Notes under the pieces: generated by a model | The model's input: only the letters and a program-made list of their open reading frames with translations | The model's database searches: none | What the model was told of the DNA's origin: nothing | Assembly (NCBI RefSeq): GCF_000237925.1 | Contig: NC_031498.1 | Span: forward strand, 702,015-766,014 | Source of the DNA: Schistosoma mansoni | Taxonomy: Eukaryota > Platyhelminthes > Trematoda > Strigeidida > Schistosomatidae | DNA: 64,000 bases | Direction of reading: 5' to 3' | Shown here: in pieces, positions 10,906-22,951 of the stretch | How positions within the stretch are numbered: position 1 is the first letter of the stretch | How the letters are laid out: every line of letters starts with the position of its first letter | Made by a program: the position numbers and the translations under genes

Positions 10906-11244
10906 CCTTTCAAATAATTCTAGTCATCAAACATCGTAACATAATTAATTGATAAATTCAAATAGGATATAAGTTATAAGCACAAAAAACCAACTTAGCA
11001 GTAGTAGTAGTAATAATAACAATAATAATAAACTATATAAAATATGAATGCTCATTCAGTGAAAATAGGTAAAGAGGAACACACTCAAAGTATTTTCCCA
11101 TATGACTGACAGCAATATCAATGCAGTCAACTCAGAATGCATAAGTATTGGAAACGGGTAGATTCAAATGCTTACAAATGAATTATGAAGGGATATTAAT
11201 CACCTTAAAGAATTTAAGGGGTCGCGAAAACTAAAAGAGGAGAA
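10906..11244. other. AT-rich with (AGT)n/(AAT)n tract
   Basis: A short trinucleotide tract lies at 11000-11030. Nothing else recognised. Confidence 0.5.
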
Positions 11245-11582
11245 GATCATGAGTCAATTGAAGCTAGATCACCATCGAAAACTTGAGAGCACTGGGCGGC
11301 CGCTTCGTCCTACTGTGAGACTCCTCAGCAGTGCGCATCCACGACCCCGCCTCGCGGGATTCGAACCCAGGACCTACCAGTCTCGAGCCAGAGCACTTAA
11401 CCGCTAGGCCACTGAGCCAACATCCAACGGTGTTAATGTCTAACCTCAATCAATCCACGAAATTGCGCGACCAACTTCCACTGTACTGAGGTAAATACCT
11501 GTCTCTACCTGACATGGTCTAGCTTCAATTGACTCATGATCTTAACTATATGAAATTACTAAAATCTCCACAAAACCCCTTT
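11245..11582. repeat. Family B foldback SINE
   Basis: The left arm has reverse tRNA-like and hammerhead segments and most of a tRNA cloverleaf-like head. The right arm is shortened to GGTCTAGCTTCAATTGACTC and the TCTCCACAAAACCCC terminus. Terminal inverted segments of about 60 bp are evident. Confidence 0.8.
11289..11334 (-). ncRNA. Hammerhead ribozyme with altered stem III
   Basis: Minus strand: core CTGAGGA, stem I GCACTG/CAGTGC (one base of offset), stem II GTCT/GGAC. The A15.1-U16.1 closing pair of stem III is replaced by G-C (GCGG/CCGC), so pairing is kept although the usual A-U is gone. Likely reduced activity. Confidence 0.5.
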
Positions 11583-11736
11583 GTGATAAAAGAGGAGAAA
11601 TTTTCGACACTTTAACAAATTAAAAATAATTTCGCAATTCTTTTTCCTGAAAAACTGATATCATATATATAAAGTTAATTATTGATCGGCAAATTAGAAC
11701 CTAAAAAATATCCATCTAGGTTCATATTGCCAAACC

Positions 11737-11850
11737 ATGTCGGCACAGGCGGGATCGCGGATGCGCACGGCTGAGGAATCCCACAATAGGACGAAACGGC
11801 CGTCCAGTGCTTCCAGGTTTTCCATGATGGTCTTAACTATTAAAACTAAT
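11737..11850 (+). repeat. Family B SINE fragment
   Basis: Begins inside the tRNA-like 3' end (GGCGGGATCGCGGATGCGCA), continues through a hammerhead at 11765-11810 and ends soon after CCAGGTTTTCCATGATGG. Stem III ACGG/CCGT and GAAA are intact; stem I and II each have one mismatch. Confidence 0.75.
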
Positions 11851-12927
11851 GAAGTTATGATGGTAAATACCAGAGTATTGGATGTAGTAACAGTTTCAGT
11901 AATATTAGAACCTATTCCTTATAGATAGTATGATTTGAGAAGGAAAAATAGATTTTCAAACAAAGAAGTAGCAGTAGTAATAGTAGTAGTAGAATAGGCA
12001 TTAAAAAAAGACAAAAGGATGTAGAGAAATTTCGAAACCCAGATTCTAAAAGAAAACAAACAGAGAACGCATCAGAGCCGCTGTGAACGATTCTGAGTCA
12101 TGTCACCTAAAGTCTCTAACTTTTGATTATCATAATCACACAGACTTCAATCACTAGTATACATCTAATAAAATGACTCAGTCCAAGCGTCTGTGATTAC
12201 TTAGATTGGTACTATTTTTCGGTTCAACCCCACTACCTGTAGTTGTCTTTTATTCTACTCTTGCACCATTCAATATCGCTCGTTAGGTAGGTAGTGTTTG
12301 AGTATACGTAGACTTGTCCCAGGCACCTCAAGTGATGAAGATTTACTATGTCATCACTCGCCTTCCTATATTTAAGTACTACCCTTTGTCTAACCTCAAT
12401 ATTCCTTACCCATTAGTCTCAAAATAAACGAACGATACTTCGAAGACAGTTATAACCTGTTAAAATCCTTTATTCTTAATGGCCATGTTTCAAAACCATA
12501 ACATAGAATAAAGTTAACTATTATCCAATATCTAATATCATTATTAACTTTAAAAATGGCATAAATGGTTCTACTTATTTTAAGATGAATATAAAAGCCT
12601 TTCTAATAACCGAGAGTCCTAGTAATCACGTAAATCACTAGTTTTTTTTTTTAATTTAAGTTTAAATATGGTTACAGCTAGAGATAATTGATTTCTTTGA
12701 GATGCTATACCCTTTTTACATGTTTGGGTGAAAAAAAAAGAGTATTCACTGAGCACCATTTTCGTTTTACAAATACTAACCCTTAAAAAATTTGTCGTTA
12801 AGACAAAAATTTTTAAAAAAAATCCACAGTTGTTTTAATGTCAACTAGGCATTTTTTTCGTGAAGCTAAATGTAAATTTGGAATTAAACTGTCTAGTAAA
12901 AAAAACATGTACCTTTAAGCGGAACAA
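11851..12927. other. No gene recognised
   Basis: AT-rich with homopolymer runs. The 12060-12420 part may be decayed element DNA but matches nothing else here. Confidence 0.35.
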
Positions 12928-13120
12928 ATATTTCATTATTACTATTATTATTATTACTATTATTACCATTACTATTATTACTATTATTATTACCATTACT
13001 ATTATTACCATTACTATTATTACTATTATTACTATTACTATCATTATTACTATTACTATTATTGTCACTATTGTTACCATTATTATTACTATTATTATTA
13101 TTAGTATTATTATTATCTGA
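12928..13120 (+). repeat. ATT/ACT/ACC trinucleotide microsatellite
   Basis: About 190 bp of ATT, ACT and ACC units. It keeps several frames open on both strands (Ile/Thr, Val/Ile/Met or Asn/Ser repeats), which are not genes. Confidence 0.95.
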
Positions 13121-14160
13121 TATAAAAATATTTGACAAAGGCAACAACGTTTTTCTTCAAATGTATTCAAAAATCTAATAACCTAGTTCCCATATTGTTT
13201 CATGGTTTCAATAAGTTAAAGACTAAAAAGTTGTTTAAGAAGTAATTACATCAAAATTGTTATTTCTAAAAGAAGAGAAAATCTCTCTTTATGATAGATA
13301 CACTAATGTTTATTTTGCATGTATTCATTCTATGAGCGCGGGAAAATTCTTTAAATATTTAAACAATGAATCGACAATGAATATTGAAACAAACAACCCT
13401 TCCCCCCCCAAAAAAAATTCAATTGTTATTTATGATGTAATATGGAAAATTACATATTTATTCTTTTTAAAAATATGTTAGACAGGGGTGTCTTATGGTA
13501 TTTTTTTCTTTTTTTTTTGTTTCCTAAGAAACGTTTTGAATTCTTTAAAGGTTTATGGTAAATAGTGTCAATTTTATCGTAAACAAATTTAACTTCGACT
13601 AATATTAAACAAACATGGGTAATATTGTAATAATCGTACATAGTTCATTAGAATGAATGAAAGTTGTTGATTATAACCGACAACTGTTGGGATCGTGTGA
13701 AACTAGATTACACTTTTTTTTTTTAAAAAAAGGGGGGGAGGTAAAACAAGATGACTGTTAAAACAACTGTCATGAATATCTTTTATACAACGGTTGAATG
13801 CAACTATACTCTATTAATTTTCATTTTACTTATATTGGATAACTAGGAATTTATATTTAAATGTGTTTACCAGTCTCTAAGTAGAAACTAATTGGTCAAC
13901 ATTCAAGTTATATATTGCAAAGGAACTTGGAAAGATTTGTAATACATTGTTGTTTGTTGACAAATACTGAAAGAATATTACCAAAGTATATTTTTAGGAT
14001 GTTTCAAAAAAAGAATCAAAATATAACACATTTGAGGGTTTTACTATGTATAGTACAAAATTAAGTAATCATACGTACATAATTCATGATCTAATCTATT
14101 CGGAATATTTCAATCCCCAAAAAACCACAGATATTGCTAAGTACATTTATGAAAAAATAT
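13121..14160. other. AT-rich, no gene recognised
   Basis: Contains C8 and A7 runs at about 13400 and T/A/G homopolymer runs at 13713-13740. ORFs are short and of chance composition. Confidence 0.4.
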
Positions 14161-14710
14161 ATGAGTCAATTGAAGCTAGACCAATATGGAAAACATGAAA
14201 GCACTGGATGGATATTTCGTTCTAGTATGAGACTCCTCAGTAGTGCGCATCCACGATCCCGCTCTCAACGTTCGAACTCAGGATTTATCATTCTACAAAA
14301 CCCCTTCTGATGGTAGTCATCGTATGCTCACTAGTGACTGGCTTCAAGAGGTATTTCCTGGAGTTCTAGTGAGAAGCAATAATCAGTGGAGTTCAACCAG
14401 GTCTGCAGTGAGATAGTATTTCATTAAAGACAATGGTGAACGGGGGAGCAATTTCGTGGATTGGTTGAAGTTAGACATTAATAGTACTGGATGCCGGCCC
14501 AGTGGTCTAGAGGTTAAGTGCTCGCGCGCTTAACTGATGGGTCCTGGGTTCGAATCTAGGATTGTGGATGCACACTACTAAGGAGTCTCATACTAGGACG
14601 AAATAGTCATCCAGTACTTCTAGGTTTTCCATATCAGTCTAGCTTCAATTGACTTATGAATTCAACTATCAAATTACTAAAATCTCCACAAAACCCCTTC
14701 TAATGAAAAT
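14161..14710. repeat. Family B foldback SINE, near full length
   Basis: Left arm reversed (14161-14290), then the leader (GACTGGCTTCAAGAGGTATT, GTTCTAGTGAGAAGC, GGTTCAACCAG... ), tRNA-like head (GGTCTAGAGGTTAAGTG; B box GGGTTCGAATC), degenerate hammerhead (CTAAGGA core) and a right terminus ending CCCCTTCTAATG. A second CAAAACCCCTTCTGATGG sits at the left-arm junction at about 14297, suggesting two copies joined. Confidence 0.8.
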
Positions 14711-14794
14711 ATATATTTTAATTTTTAAATTACTTAGAATATACTACTTCATTTAATTATAAAATAGCTCATTCATTCACCACTACTCGCACTG

Positions 14795-14880
14795 AAGTAG
14801 CTGAAACAGAGTATGAACCTAGGACTTAGTGGCTAAAGGTTGAAGACTTTAACCATTAAGAAACCACTATACTAAGTAAA
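14795..14880 (-). repeat. tRNA-like SINE remnant
   Basis: On the minus strand, GTGGTTTCTTAATGGTTAAAG followed by a CCTAGGTTCATACTC segment resembles A and B boxes of a decayed tRNA-derived head. Confidence 0.35.
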
Positions 14881-15045
14881 TTGTATAGATTAGAATAAAT
14901 TCGAATGATAAATGCCATGTGAAAATACTGTAAGTTGCTTCGAGTTTTAATTTATTTTTATAAGCTCTATAAACTAGAGATTTCATTTAAAAGCATGATG
15001 ATGCTTTTTAAATAGAAAAGATAGAATGTGCCTAATAATTGAATT

Positions 15046-15190
15046 CAAGTTTCGCATTTCAGTTTATTCGGAATTCATCTGTTGGATGTGTCTGCATCCC
15101 ATAGTTGATGCTCACTTTAGAAATCGAACCCAACACCTTTCATTTCATTCATTTAGCTACTTAGTTCATGTAGCCACTCACTTATGCAAA
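15046..15190 (-). repeat. SM-alpha SINE, old copy
   Basis: Reverse orientation: CATCTGTTGGATGTGTCTGCA, GTTGATGCTCACTTTAG, degenerate B box and CTACTTAGTTCATGTAGCC correspond segment by segment to the family A head. The hammerhead is largely lost. Confidence 0.6.
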
Positions 15191-15889
15191 AGGTATGAAT
15201 TCTAATTGAGTTTGTAACCGTTTGTATTATATCATTGTTGATATTATTATTCTTATTATGAAGTGCCATTCTATGAAGTACTATTCTATTGTAAGAAAGA
15301 TTCTTACCTAATACATTACGGTCAAGATTTTAATATCCAATAATTGGCGAACTGTTTACCAACTAACTTTTTGAAATCTTGTTCTATATGTCGAACTTCT
15401 GTAAGAATGCAGATCATTCCCTACAGTTAAAAACTAACAGAAATGTGTTTACTTCTTTTAGAAAACAAATATCAATAGGCTACTAAATAACTACTTTATA
15501 CTGATTCATTCATACGTTGCCTAAAAAAAGAGCTCAACAGATATAAGTCATTATATGACGTGGATTAATGATTTCACATAACAATAAGAATTTTGAACCG
15601 AGCTTACCGCCAAGAAATTTTTGAAAGTTAATTATCTTTTTTAGTTAAAAATGTTAACGCCCTGTATAAAAAGGGCTCCATTGTTTTAATTTGCTTATCC
15701 AGGATACTTTTCCAAAAAAAAAGACCGATTCACTTTAATTGAGTGTTTAAGTTCAATGATAGAAAAATGCAACATCAATAAATAGAAGTATTTGTATCTC
15801 ACTAAGTTTGTCTGTCTTTTATTTTATAAACCCAGTAATGATAAATCATTTGATATTTAGCAATGAAGATACTATTTATAGAAAAGTTA
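15191..15889. other. AT-rich, no gene recognised
   Basis: No ORF, repeat or RNA motif that I can support. Confidence 0.4.
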
Positions 15890-16080
15890 GATTGTGTCTA
15901 GTAGTTGAATTTAGAACACATATTACGTTTTATTTGAGATTCGCCAGCTGAATGTAATTGCATCTCTGTTGATGCTTATAACGGGACTCAAACTAATTAC
16001 CTTTTGCTTCAAATGCTTAACTCAATACCCATTTAGCCAGTGAGTCCAGATAATGACTTACTTTTTTAAAAGGTATGACG
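15890..16080 (-). repeat. SM-alpha SINE, old copy
   Basis: Reverse orientation with GATTCGCCAGCTGAATGTAA, CATCTCTGTTGATGC, GGGACTCAAACTAATTACCT and CCAGTGAGTCC in family A order. It abuts the inverted repeat at 16086-16264. Confidence 0.65.
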
Positions 16081-16085
16081 ATTAG

Positions 16086-16264
16086 ATCATTATTAGTACA
16101 GATTTAAAATATCGCGTTGTTAATATTCTTAAGTGAATCCAATCAGTTTTTCTTATCTAGACTGATATAATCCACATTGGATTTCCATAAGCCAACAAAG
16201 ACTGATTAAATTCACTTAAGAACATCAACAACGGGGTATTTTAAACCTATACTGAGAATGATTG
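16086..16264. repeat. Inverted repeat of ~60-bp arms (MITE-like)
   Basis: Arms at about 16086-16147 and 16201-16264 are reverse complements with few mismatches (GTTGTTAATATTCTTAAGTG versus the complement of CACTTAAGAACATCAACAAC), separated by about 53 bp. A GATTA on each outer side may be a target duplication. No internal coding sequence. Confidence 0.65.
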
Positions 16265-16498
16265 ATTACATTTTTATTTCTTATACACCGTATACGGAAC
16301 TACAACAAATCTGACCGGTTATTAAATTCATGTAAATGCAAACATTGGACGAAAATTTTCTGAGAACAGATGGGATAATCATGAATTCTTTGTATTTGGT
16401 GGATAATTAAGGTTCTTAATGAATTTGAGTGCTGATGACAATAATTAAGGAAGAATAACACTTCCTTAACATCAAAAATTATGTAAGTGATCCCTTAC

Positions 16499-16801
16499 TG
16501 TAGTGAACAGAACACTAGTGCAGACAATCGAATGTATTTAAACACAAAATTACAGACTATCTCACTAAATTCTGATAACCATACAGTAAACAGTTAATTT
16601 GCAAACTATCAATCAATTGTCTCAATCTTGATTATTCCTTCGGTAAATATCAGTCTATCGTCTGTGATTTCATTGTTCATGCATTTTCATACCTATTGCA
16701 CTTCATTCCTGTTTGTTCCTTATCGATCTTCTGCCAAAATACATTCTATGTCTGACCATCACTATATACTACTTATATGAATATAAGTAGACCACACCAC
16801 A
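16499..16801 (-). mobile_element. Solo LTR, gypsy/Ty3-type fossil
   Basis: A 303-bp unit with TGTAGTG and CACCACA-like ends and a 4-bp duplication TTAC (16495-16498, 16802-16805). Same family as 407-710. Confidence 0.75.
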
Positions 16802-17216
16802 TTACTATTGTTCAGTGAAATCAATCAAGCTTCATTTAAAAATAAATAGTCATAATTTTAAATATAATTCCAATCCTTAAATGCAGTTAACATGACCTTA
16901 TGAACTTATGTTTATAACAGATCAGTACATTCCAGCATAGTATTATGTAATCATTCAATAACATAAAAGTAGATAATCATATAAAGTGTTTACTACTTAA
17001 ATGATCAGTAATACAAATTATGAGGTGGTACATTTAGAAAAAAAAAACATGTATTCAGTACAAAAATGTGAAATATACATTCAAGGAGTAACTGAATTGG
17101 TTTTAATTGATTTCTTTGAAAAATATTTGCGAAACGCTTTTATAAACCAAATCAAAGTTTTACTCTTTTTAACTAAGCATATAATCAGTGATTTTAATAT
17201 AAGTGAATATAAATTT

Positions 17217-17832
17217 TATAGTTGATTAATAGGTTAATTAAAGTTAGACCATTATGGAAAACTTGGAAGAACTGGATGGCCATTTCGTCCTAGTATGAGA
17301 CTAGTCAGTAGTGCTCATCCACGATCCCGCCTCGCGAGATTCGAACTCAGGACCTATCAGTTTCGCGCGCAAACTCTTAACCTCTAGACGACTGAGCTGG
17401 CATACACTAGTATTAATGTTGAACTTCAACCAATATACGAAATGTGTTCACCAGTGACTGGCTTCAAGAGGTATCTCCTGGAGTTCTACTGAGAAGTAGT
17501 GACCAGTGAAGTTCAACCAGGTCTATTGTGAGATAGTAACACACTGAAGACAATGGTGGACGGTGGAGGGATTTCGTGGATTGTTTGAAGTTATACATTA
17601 ATACCACTGGATGCCAACTCAGTCGTCTAGAGGTTAAGCGTTCGCGCGCGATACTAATAGGTCCTGAGTTCGAATGTTGAGAGCGGGATCGTAGATGCGC
17701 ACCACTGAGGAGCCCGTGCCAGGACGAAATGGCCATCCAGTGCTTCCATGTCTTCCATGGTGGTCTAGCTTTATTTGACTCATGAATTCAACTATCAAAT
17801 TACTAAAATCTCCACATAACCGCCTTCTGATA
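17217..17832. repeat. Family B foldback SINE with 13-bp TSD
   Basis: A full foldback copy: reversed tRNA-like/hammerhead arm (about 17235-17400), leader (17440-17600), forward tRNA-like head (17610-17690), forward hammerhead (about 17695-17741) and a 3' end CCTTCTGATA. The flanks TGAATATAAATTT (17204-17216 and 17833-17845) are identical, indicating target-primed retroposition. In the right hammerhead, stem III is ATGG/CCAT, paired but different from ACGG/CCGT. Confidence 0.9.
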
Positions 17833-17845
17833 TGAATATAAATTT

Positions 17846-18264
17846 GATAATTTAAACTTGGAGATCTAAATGTAGAGAAACTATTGATGATTGATCTTAA
17901 TTAGTTTTGAAATTCTGTTTCAATGCATTTCGGTACTGTCATCATTTCTATGAAAGTGAAGTAGATAGTAAATATACATTTATCTAAATTATTATTAGTT
18001 TATAAAGCTTGCCCAGTGTAGCTAACAGATTTCATTTATCGTTTGAATTCCATGTTATTTTCAATGTAACGTAAGTCAAAAATATAAGTTAAATCTAAGA
18101 GAGTAATATTTCCCAATATTTCCCACGGTGAAAGCATTCTTCAATATACAATTCATGATAGTGTAGCGTCTACCAAACAATCTATGTATCCTATATCCAC
18201 TAATAAGCTTTTCAAAAGTTAAACTGTACTTAAGTCGACGTCTAGCAATTATAATCTAACACCA
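17846..18264. other. AT-rich, no gene recognised
   Basis: Nothing beyond short AT-rich stretches. Confidence 0.4.
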
Positions 18265-18560
18265 ATAAAATTTCTTTGAGATCACGAGTCGACTAAATAC
18301 AGATGACCATGAGAAACATGCAAGCACTGGACAGCCGTTTTATCTTAGGATAGAACTCCTCGGCTTTGTGTATCTACCATCCCAAAGCACGAAATCCAAC
18401 CAGTAATCTTTTGATCCAGATAGCTGAGCCGGGATCAAGTGGTGTGAAATCGAAGCTCCTTAGTTCGATTTCTAAATGTGGGGGGTCGTGAGTACGAGCT
18501 GTTAGGGTCTCTTAATGTAAAGAAACAGCTGTTCGGTGGTTCCTGATTTCTATTAGTTCT
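18265..18560. repeat. Old family B-related foldback pair
   Basis: Reversed arm (GCAAGCACTGGACAGCCG, GAACTCCTCGGC) followed by a forward arm (GGGTCGTGAGTACGAGCTGT, AGGGTCTCTTAATG, AAACAGCTGTTC). Both ribozyme regions are decayed. Confidence 0.55.
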
Positions 18561-18648
18561 TTAATTAAGATCTATGAAAGAACGACGTGTAATTAAATAT
18601 GTTTGGTAGAAATTAATCAGGACACAAATATACATAAACGGAGCCTAG

Positions 18649-18650
<2 letters not shown>

Positions 18651-18688
<38 letters not shown>
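18651..18688. repeat. (AT)n microsatellite
   Basis: About 38 bp of alternating AT. Confidence 0.95.
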
Positions 18689-18693
<5 letters not shown>

Positions 18694-19034
18694 GTTCTTT
18701 ATTGTTATTTATCATGTAAGGAGTAACTAGCATCAGAGAATAACTCAATTGTAAAAACTCATTACAATTTTTTTGGAATAAAAAAGTAATCACAATTCAC
18801 ATTACATTTCCAATAGGAAGTTGTATTCTGAACCATCTAATGAATAATGATCCTGATACTACCTTTCGAGTAATTAACAGACAGAATAACGATAAACTCT
18901 TATATGACATAGAAACAGTCACTATTCTTCATCTCAACTCTAATTTCTATACAAAAAAAGGCACTTTAAGTTCATTTGGCATTCTCAAAGTGATGAATTA
19001 AATTCACTTTTTTCTCATTTTTCAAACAGCATAA

Positions 19035-19190
19035 ATCCAAAGATGGATAGTGGCTAGTAGTGGAATTCAGGAAGTGAGTTTCATCCTATTTGGGACTCGT
19101 CAGCTAGATGTACCTGCATCTCACAGTTGATGTTCACGTCGGCCACTATTCATTTTTGGTTGCAATGCTTGTAACTTAAGGCAATATTGT
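19035..19190 (-). repeat. SM-alpha SINE, partial
   Basis: CAAAGATGGATAGTGGCTAG, a degenerate hammerhead (GACTCGTCAGCTAGATGTAC on the plus strand) and the CACAGTTGATGTTCACG segment. The tRNA-like head is mostly deleted and the orientation then flips (CCACTATTCATTTTTGG). Confidence 0.7.
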
Positions 19191-19918
19191 GGTATAAATA
19201 TGTTTCATTTTTAGTTCAGTGACGGGATATTACTTATTCGTTTAATAGAAAACTGGTTAGATTTTTCCAAGACGGTTACTATCTTGATTAATAAAAAATT
19301 TCTCAGTTCACGTTACAAACATCAAAGAAAACCATCGTTGTCACTAACAAAGAACTTATCCTAATTCAGAGAAGAGCATTCTTTCTTAGACCGAATCATT
19401 TAATGAATCCCTTAAATCATATTTAATATGATCTAACAAATATGTTAGTTCGTTTTTAAAAAAAAAATGAAAAAAGGATCAAGTCACCAAGTGTCAAATA
19501 TCACAAAAACGTTACATATTAACTCAAAATCGAAATAGTTTACTCATTAGTATTATGTAACAGAATTATGTAACAGAATTGTCAACTTGACAGATATGAA
19601 AATGAAATAAAAAAATCATTCAGGGCACAACAAGCAATAAATAATATTTATAGAAATGTTACTATACACACACATACACATGATCTTAGATCAGAGAGCC
19701 GAGAAGCGATAGGGTAGTAATAATAATTAATTATTAAGTAAGAAAACAAGAAATGTAAAACTCAAGATGAAATAAGAGATTTCATTCACTAAGTTGGTTA
19801 TGAAAAGTTCAAGTTTGAATTATCTGTGTGGTGTATTTTCTTTTTTCTTATTTGTACTGCCATCGATTTAACACGTCATATATAAATACAGTTAATTCTA
19901 CAGCTTCAGTAAATGTTA
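19191..19918. other. AT-rich, no gene recognised
   Basis: GTAACAGAATT is tandemly repeated near 19556-19578. Nothing else recognised. Confidence 0.4.
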
Positions 19919-20133
19919 TTGTTGAGTCAATTAAAGCTAGACCGCCATGGAAAACCTAGAAGCATTCAACGGATGTTTCGTCCTATTATGGGACTCCTCA
20001 GAAGTGTGCATTCGCAATCCCATCCCGCGAGATTTGAACCCAGATACCTATCGATCTCACGCGCGAACATTTAACATCTAGACCACTAGGCTAGCATCCA
20101 GTGGTGTTAATATCTAACTTCATCCAATCCAAT
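19919..20133 (-). repeat. Family B SINE, decayed
   Basis: GAGTCAATTAAAGCTAGACC at the left, TTTCGTCCTATTATGGGACT hammerhead remnant, GATTTGAACCCAGATACC B box, then the head and leader start, all reversed. No outer terminus is visible. Confidence 0.75.
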
Positions 20134-20475
20134 TCTGATAATAATCCAAAAATTAAATAAATGAACCATACTATCAAAGATTTTGAAAAAAAGTTTCTAT
20201 TAGTTCCCGTTTTAACATGAGAACTACTCTAAACTCTAAATTAAATTACCACTATTATTAAACTAATTTAGTTTACCTGAATTATGATACTTTTTGCATA
20301 ACTAAAAATAAAATAAATTGGTTAACTGTTATATTTATAGTAAACAGTAAAAGTGTATTCAACACTGGATGACTTTACTATTTAAAAGAAACCAATTGAA
20401 GATTTATTCTCAAGGGTATATGACTTATTTAAGTTAAAATTTAGTTTTCCAACTATTGAGTAACCATAATCTTTT
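20134..20475. other. AT-rich, no gene recognised
   Basis: No supported feature. Confidence 0.4.
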
Positions 20476-20814
20476 TATATAGTTGAGATCATAAGTCAAT
20501 GGAAGCTAGATTACCATGGAAAACCTGAAAGCATTGGATGGCCGTTTCGTCCTATTGTGGGACTCCTCAGTACTGCGCATTCACGATACTACCTCGAGAG
20601 ATTCGAATCCAGGACCTACCAGTCTCGAGCCAGAGCACTTAACCTCTAGACCACTGAGATGGCCGGCATCCAACGGTGTTGATGTCTAACTTTAACTGAT
20701 CCACGAAGTTGAGCAACCGTTCAGTGCTTCCAGGTTTTCCATGGTGGTCTAATTTCAATTGACTCATGATCTAAACTATATAAAATTACTAAAATCTCCA
20801 CGAAACCCCCTTCT
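20476..20814. repeat. Family B foldback SINE with likely TSD
   Basis: Reversed hammerhead/tRNA-like arm and leader start, then a jump into the forward terminal arm ending CGAAACCCCCTTCT. Flanks CATAATCTTTT (about 20465) and CATAATTCTTTT (about 20815) look like a target duplication differing by one base. Confidence 0.8.
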
Positions 20815-21455
20815 CATAATTCTTTTGATAAATTCAAGATAAACTACTGAATGGATTAATTTTGTACTAGTTGGAATCTGCTACATTTTATTAAAGTATA
20901 TTTTTTTTAAATTGTGAATTCGTTATAATGTAAAAAAAATTAACTTTCTTGATTATGAAAGAATCAATAATGATTACATAATATGATCTACATTTGATGA
21001 AATCAAATTAAAACACCTGGCAACTAAAATAATAGAAACTTAAAAACGGGGAATAAAAGTAACTGATTACTAAACTCGTGTATAAAAAAGGGGTTCATTA
21101 ACTTACTGAAGAAAACTAGACGGTTGGACATGAACATCATTACGTAATTTCCTTCAATATTTATTGTAGTTTATTGTTGTTGTTGTTGTTGTTTGCATAA
21201 TAGAAAATGACTCAACAGATGTATTTTAGTCTTGGTAATATGTATATATCTTTACTTATTTCCATAGAAATTCCCTTTTTGTAAAAAAATTACAAATTAC
21301 AAGATTAATGAGTAAACTCATAACAAGAATGACATGACTTTTTTTTAACTGTAAAATATAAACTAACCAATCAGATTTTACACGTGCTTACAAATAACAA
21401 TTAGGCAAATATTATTTTGATTGGTGGAAAAAAACATGTATATATATATAACCAC
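20815..21455. other. AT-rich, (TTG)n run
   Basis: (TTG)n at about 21175-21194 and TATATA at 21438-21450. No gene recognised. Confidence 0.4.
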
Positions 21456-21529
21456 CCTGGATAGGGTTGGATGGAAAGTGTTGGTTGGTGGCCTATTCTC
21501 CTTTATGAGGAGTAACAGGCATAAGTAGT
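21456..21529 (+). mobile_element. RTE LINE 3' end fragment
   Basis: GTTGGATGGAAAGTGTTGGT, GGTGGCCTATTCTCC and GAGGAGTAACAGGCATAAGT match the terminal codons and 3' end of the RTE copies at 57.6 and 61.9 kb. Only the last ~70 bp are present, as expected from 5' truncation. Confidence 0.75.
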
Positions 21530-22951
21530 ATATATACAACCTTCATATTATTTTCATCAAATCTGTTTGTTTGTTTTCTTATAAGCTTAATAAAAAAAAC
21601 CCACTATAGTATGGTATATTGAATATATTTATTCCGTTTTAATGACACTTAGCACAATAACATGGAAGTTTAAAGTGACTAAATGTATAGATGAACAGTA
21701 TTTTATTTGTGAAAATAGTACAATAAATTATCTCTTAAAATGTGACTTATAAAGAGTTATACATAAGTTAAGGTATCAATGACTTATAAAACAATATTTT
21801 CATTGTTTACATCATGGAAGTTTCAGTCACAGGGTTGATTAATTATCTTAGTTTACTAATACTCCTAGTTCATGGAGTGCACTTCTGAATTAAATGATTC
21901 AGCTGTGTAACCCTTGTTACCATACTCTTCCAAGATCTAAATACACAAAGACGCATCGGTCGGAGGTTTTGTATACTGTTTAACCAAAGCAATCTTCCTT
22001 TTAATCTTTACCTTTAATTGAATGTGAAGTCTTCTACAAATCTCAGTTTTATTCAGCTCTCAAAGACTAAATGACAGTATATTTTTTTGTTCCTCTAATC
22101 TTAGAATCACCTCAAAGATCCCCCATGATCATGGATCAACATTCCTATCAGTTATCTTGCCAATCCATTTTAACTTCCTAATGTACAGTCCAAATAAATT
22201 ATCCAGCTTAGTGCTATGTATAAATACTAAGACTTTGTCTAAATCATACATGTGTCTGATTGTAGGACAAAGGCCTTCCGACTCCTGAAATTCACACGCA
22301 ATAATATTCTATGGGATTTAGTTACTATCCTCTAGGTCGCTAACTTGACTTACTAAGAAACCATTTGAGAATTATTTGACTGATGGAACGAACCTCTTAA
22401 CTTCTCTTTTTACCTTAAGTGACGAGGTTACTGTGGGAATCACCAATTCTCCTCTCTCTCTCTTCCTCGATAAATTACCACTCTTCTACAATTCCTGCCT
22501 TTGTATCATAAATTTTTGAGTCATTTACAGTTATATTCGTTTCTTTAACCGGAATAACTAGAAAATCTATTATATCTTAGATTGCACTGTTGTCTCATGA
22601 TGTCCATAGTTTATACACCTCGTGGGACAATTCTGTCATTTTGTGGTCATATTTCTCACTTTATACTCGGTAAGTGCATCAAAAACTAACTAATGAATTA
22701 TAGACAATTAGGTCTACATGTCAAGTACAACATATTCTCATTAAATTATATATTCCGTTTTTCAATATTAATTACTGTCCATTTATTAACTATAACAAAC
22801 TTCAATATCATACAACCTAAAAGACAATCTTTAATAGTCATTAACTTGTATTATGCTTAATTCTCTTAATATTTAAAAAGAAATTATTCAAACATATCCA
22901 TGAATATAACTTGTTACGTTATTAAAATATATATTTTTTAAGTAGACAATT
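21530..22951. other. No gene recognised
   Basis: The 22050-22650 part is less AT-rich and may be decayed element DNA. I found no open reading frame or partner repeat. Confidence 0.35.

Noticed and set aside
11245-11582. Classification of family B as a cut-and-paste MITE
   Set aside because: Although the ends are inverted, TSD lengths vary (7-13 bp), one end is often truncated and the other fixed, which fits retroposition better.
17001-17225. 74-codon ORF just before a family B insertion
   Set aside because: The composition fits chance in AT-rich DNA, its end overlaps the TSD, and no splice or domain signal was found.
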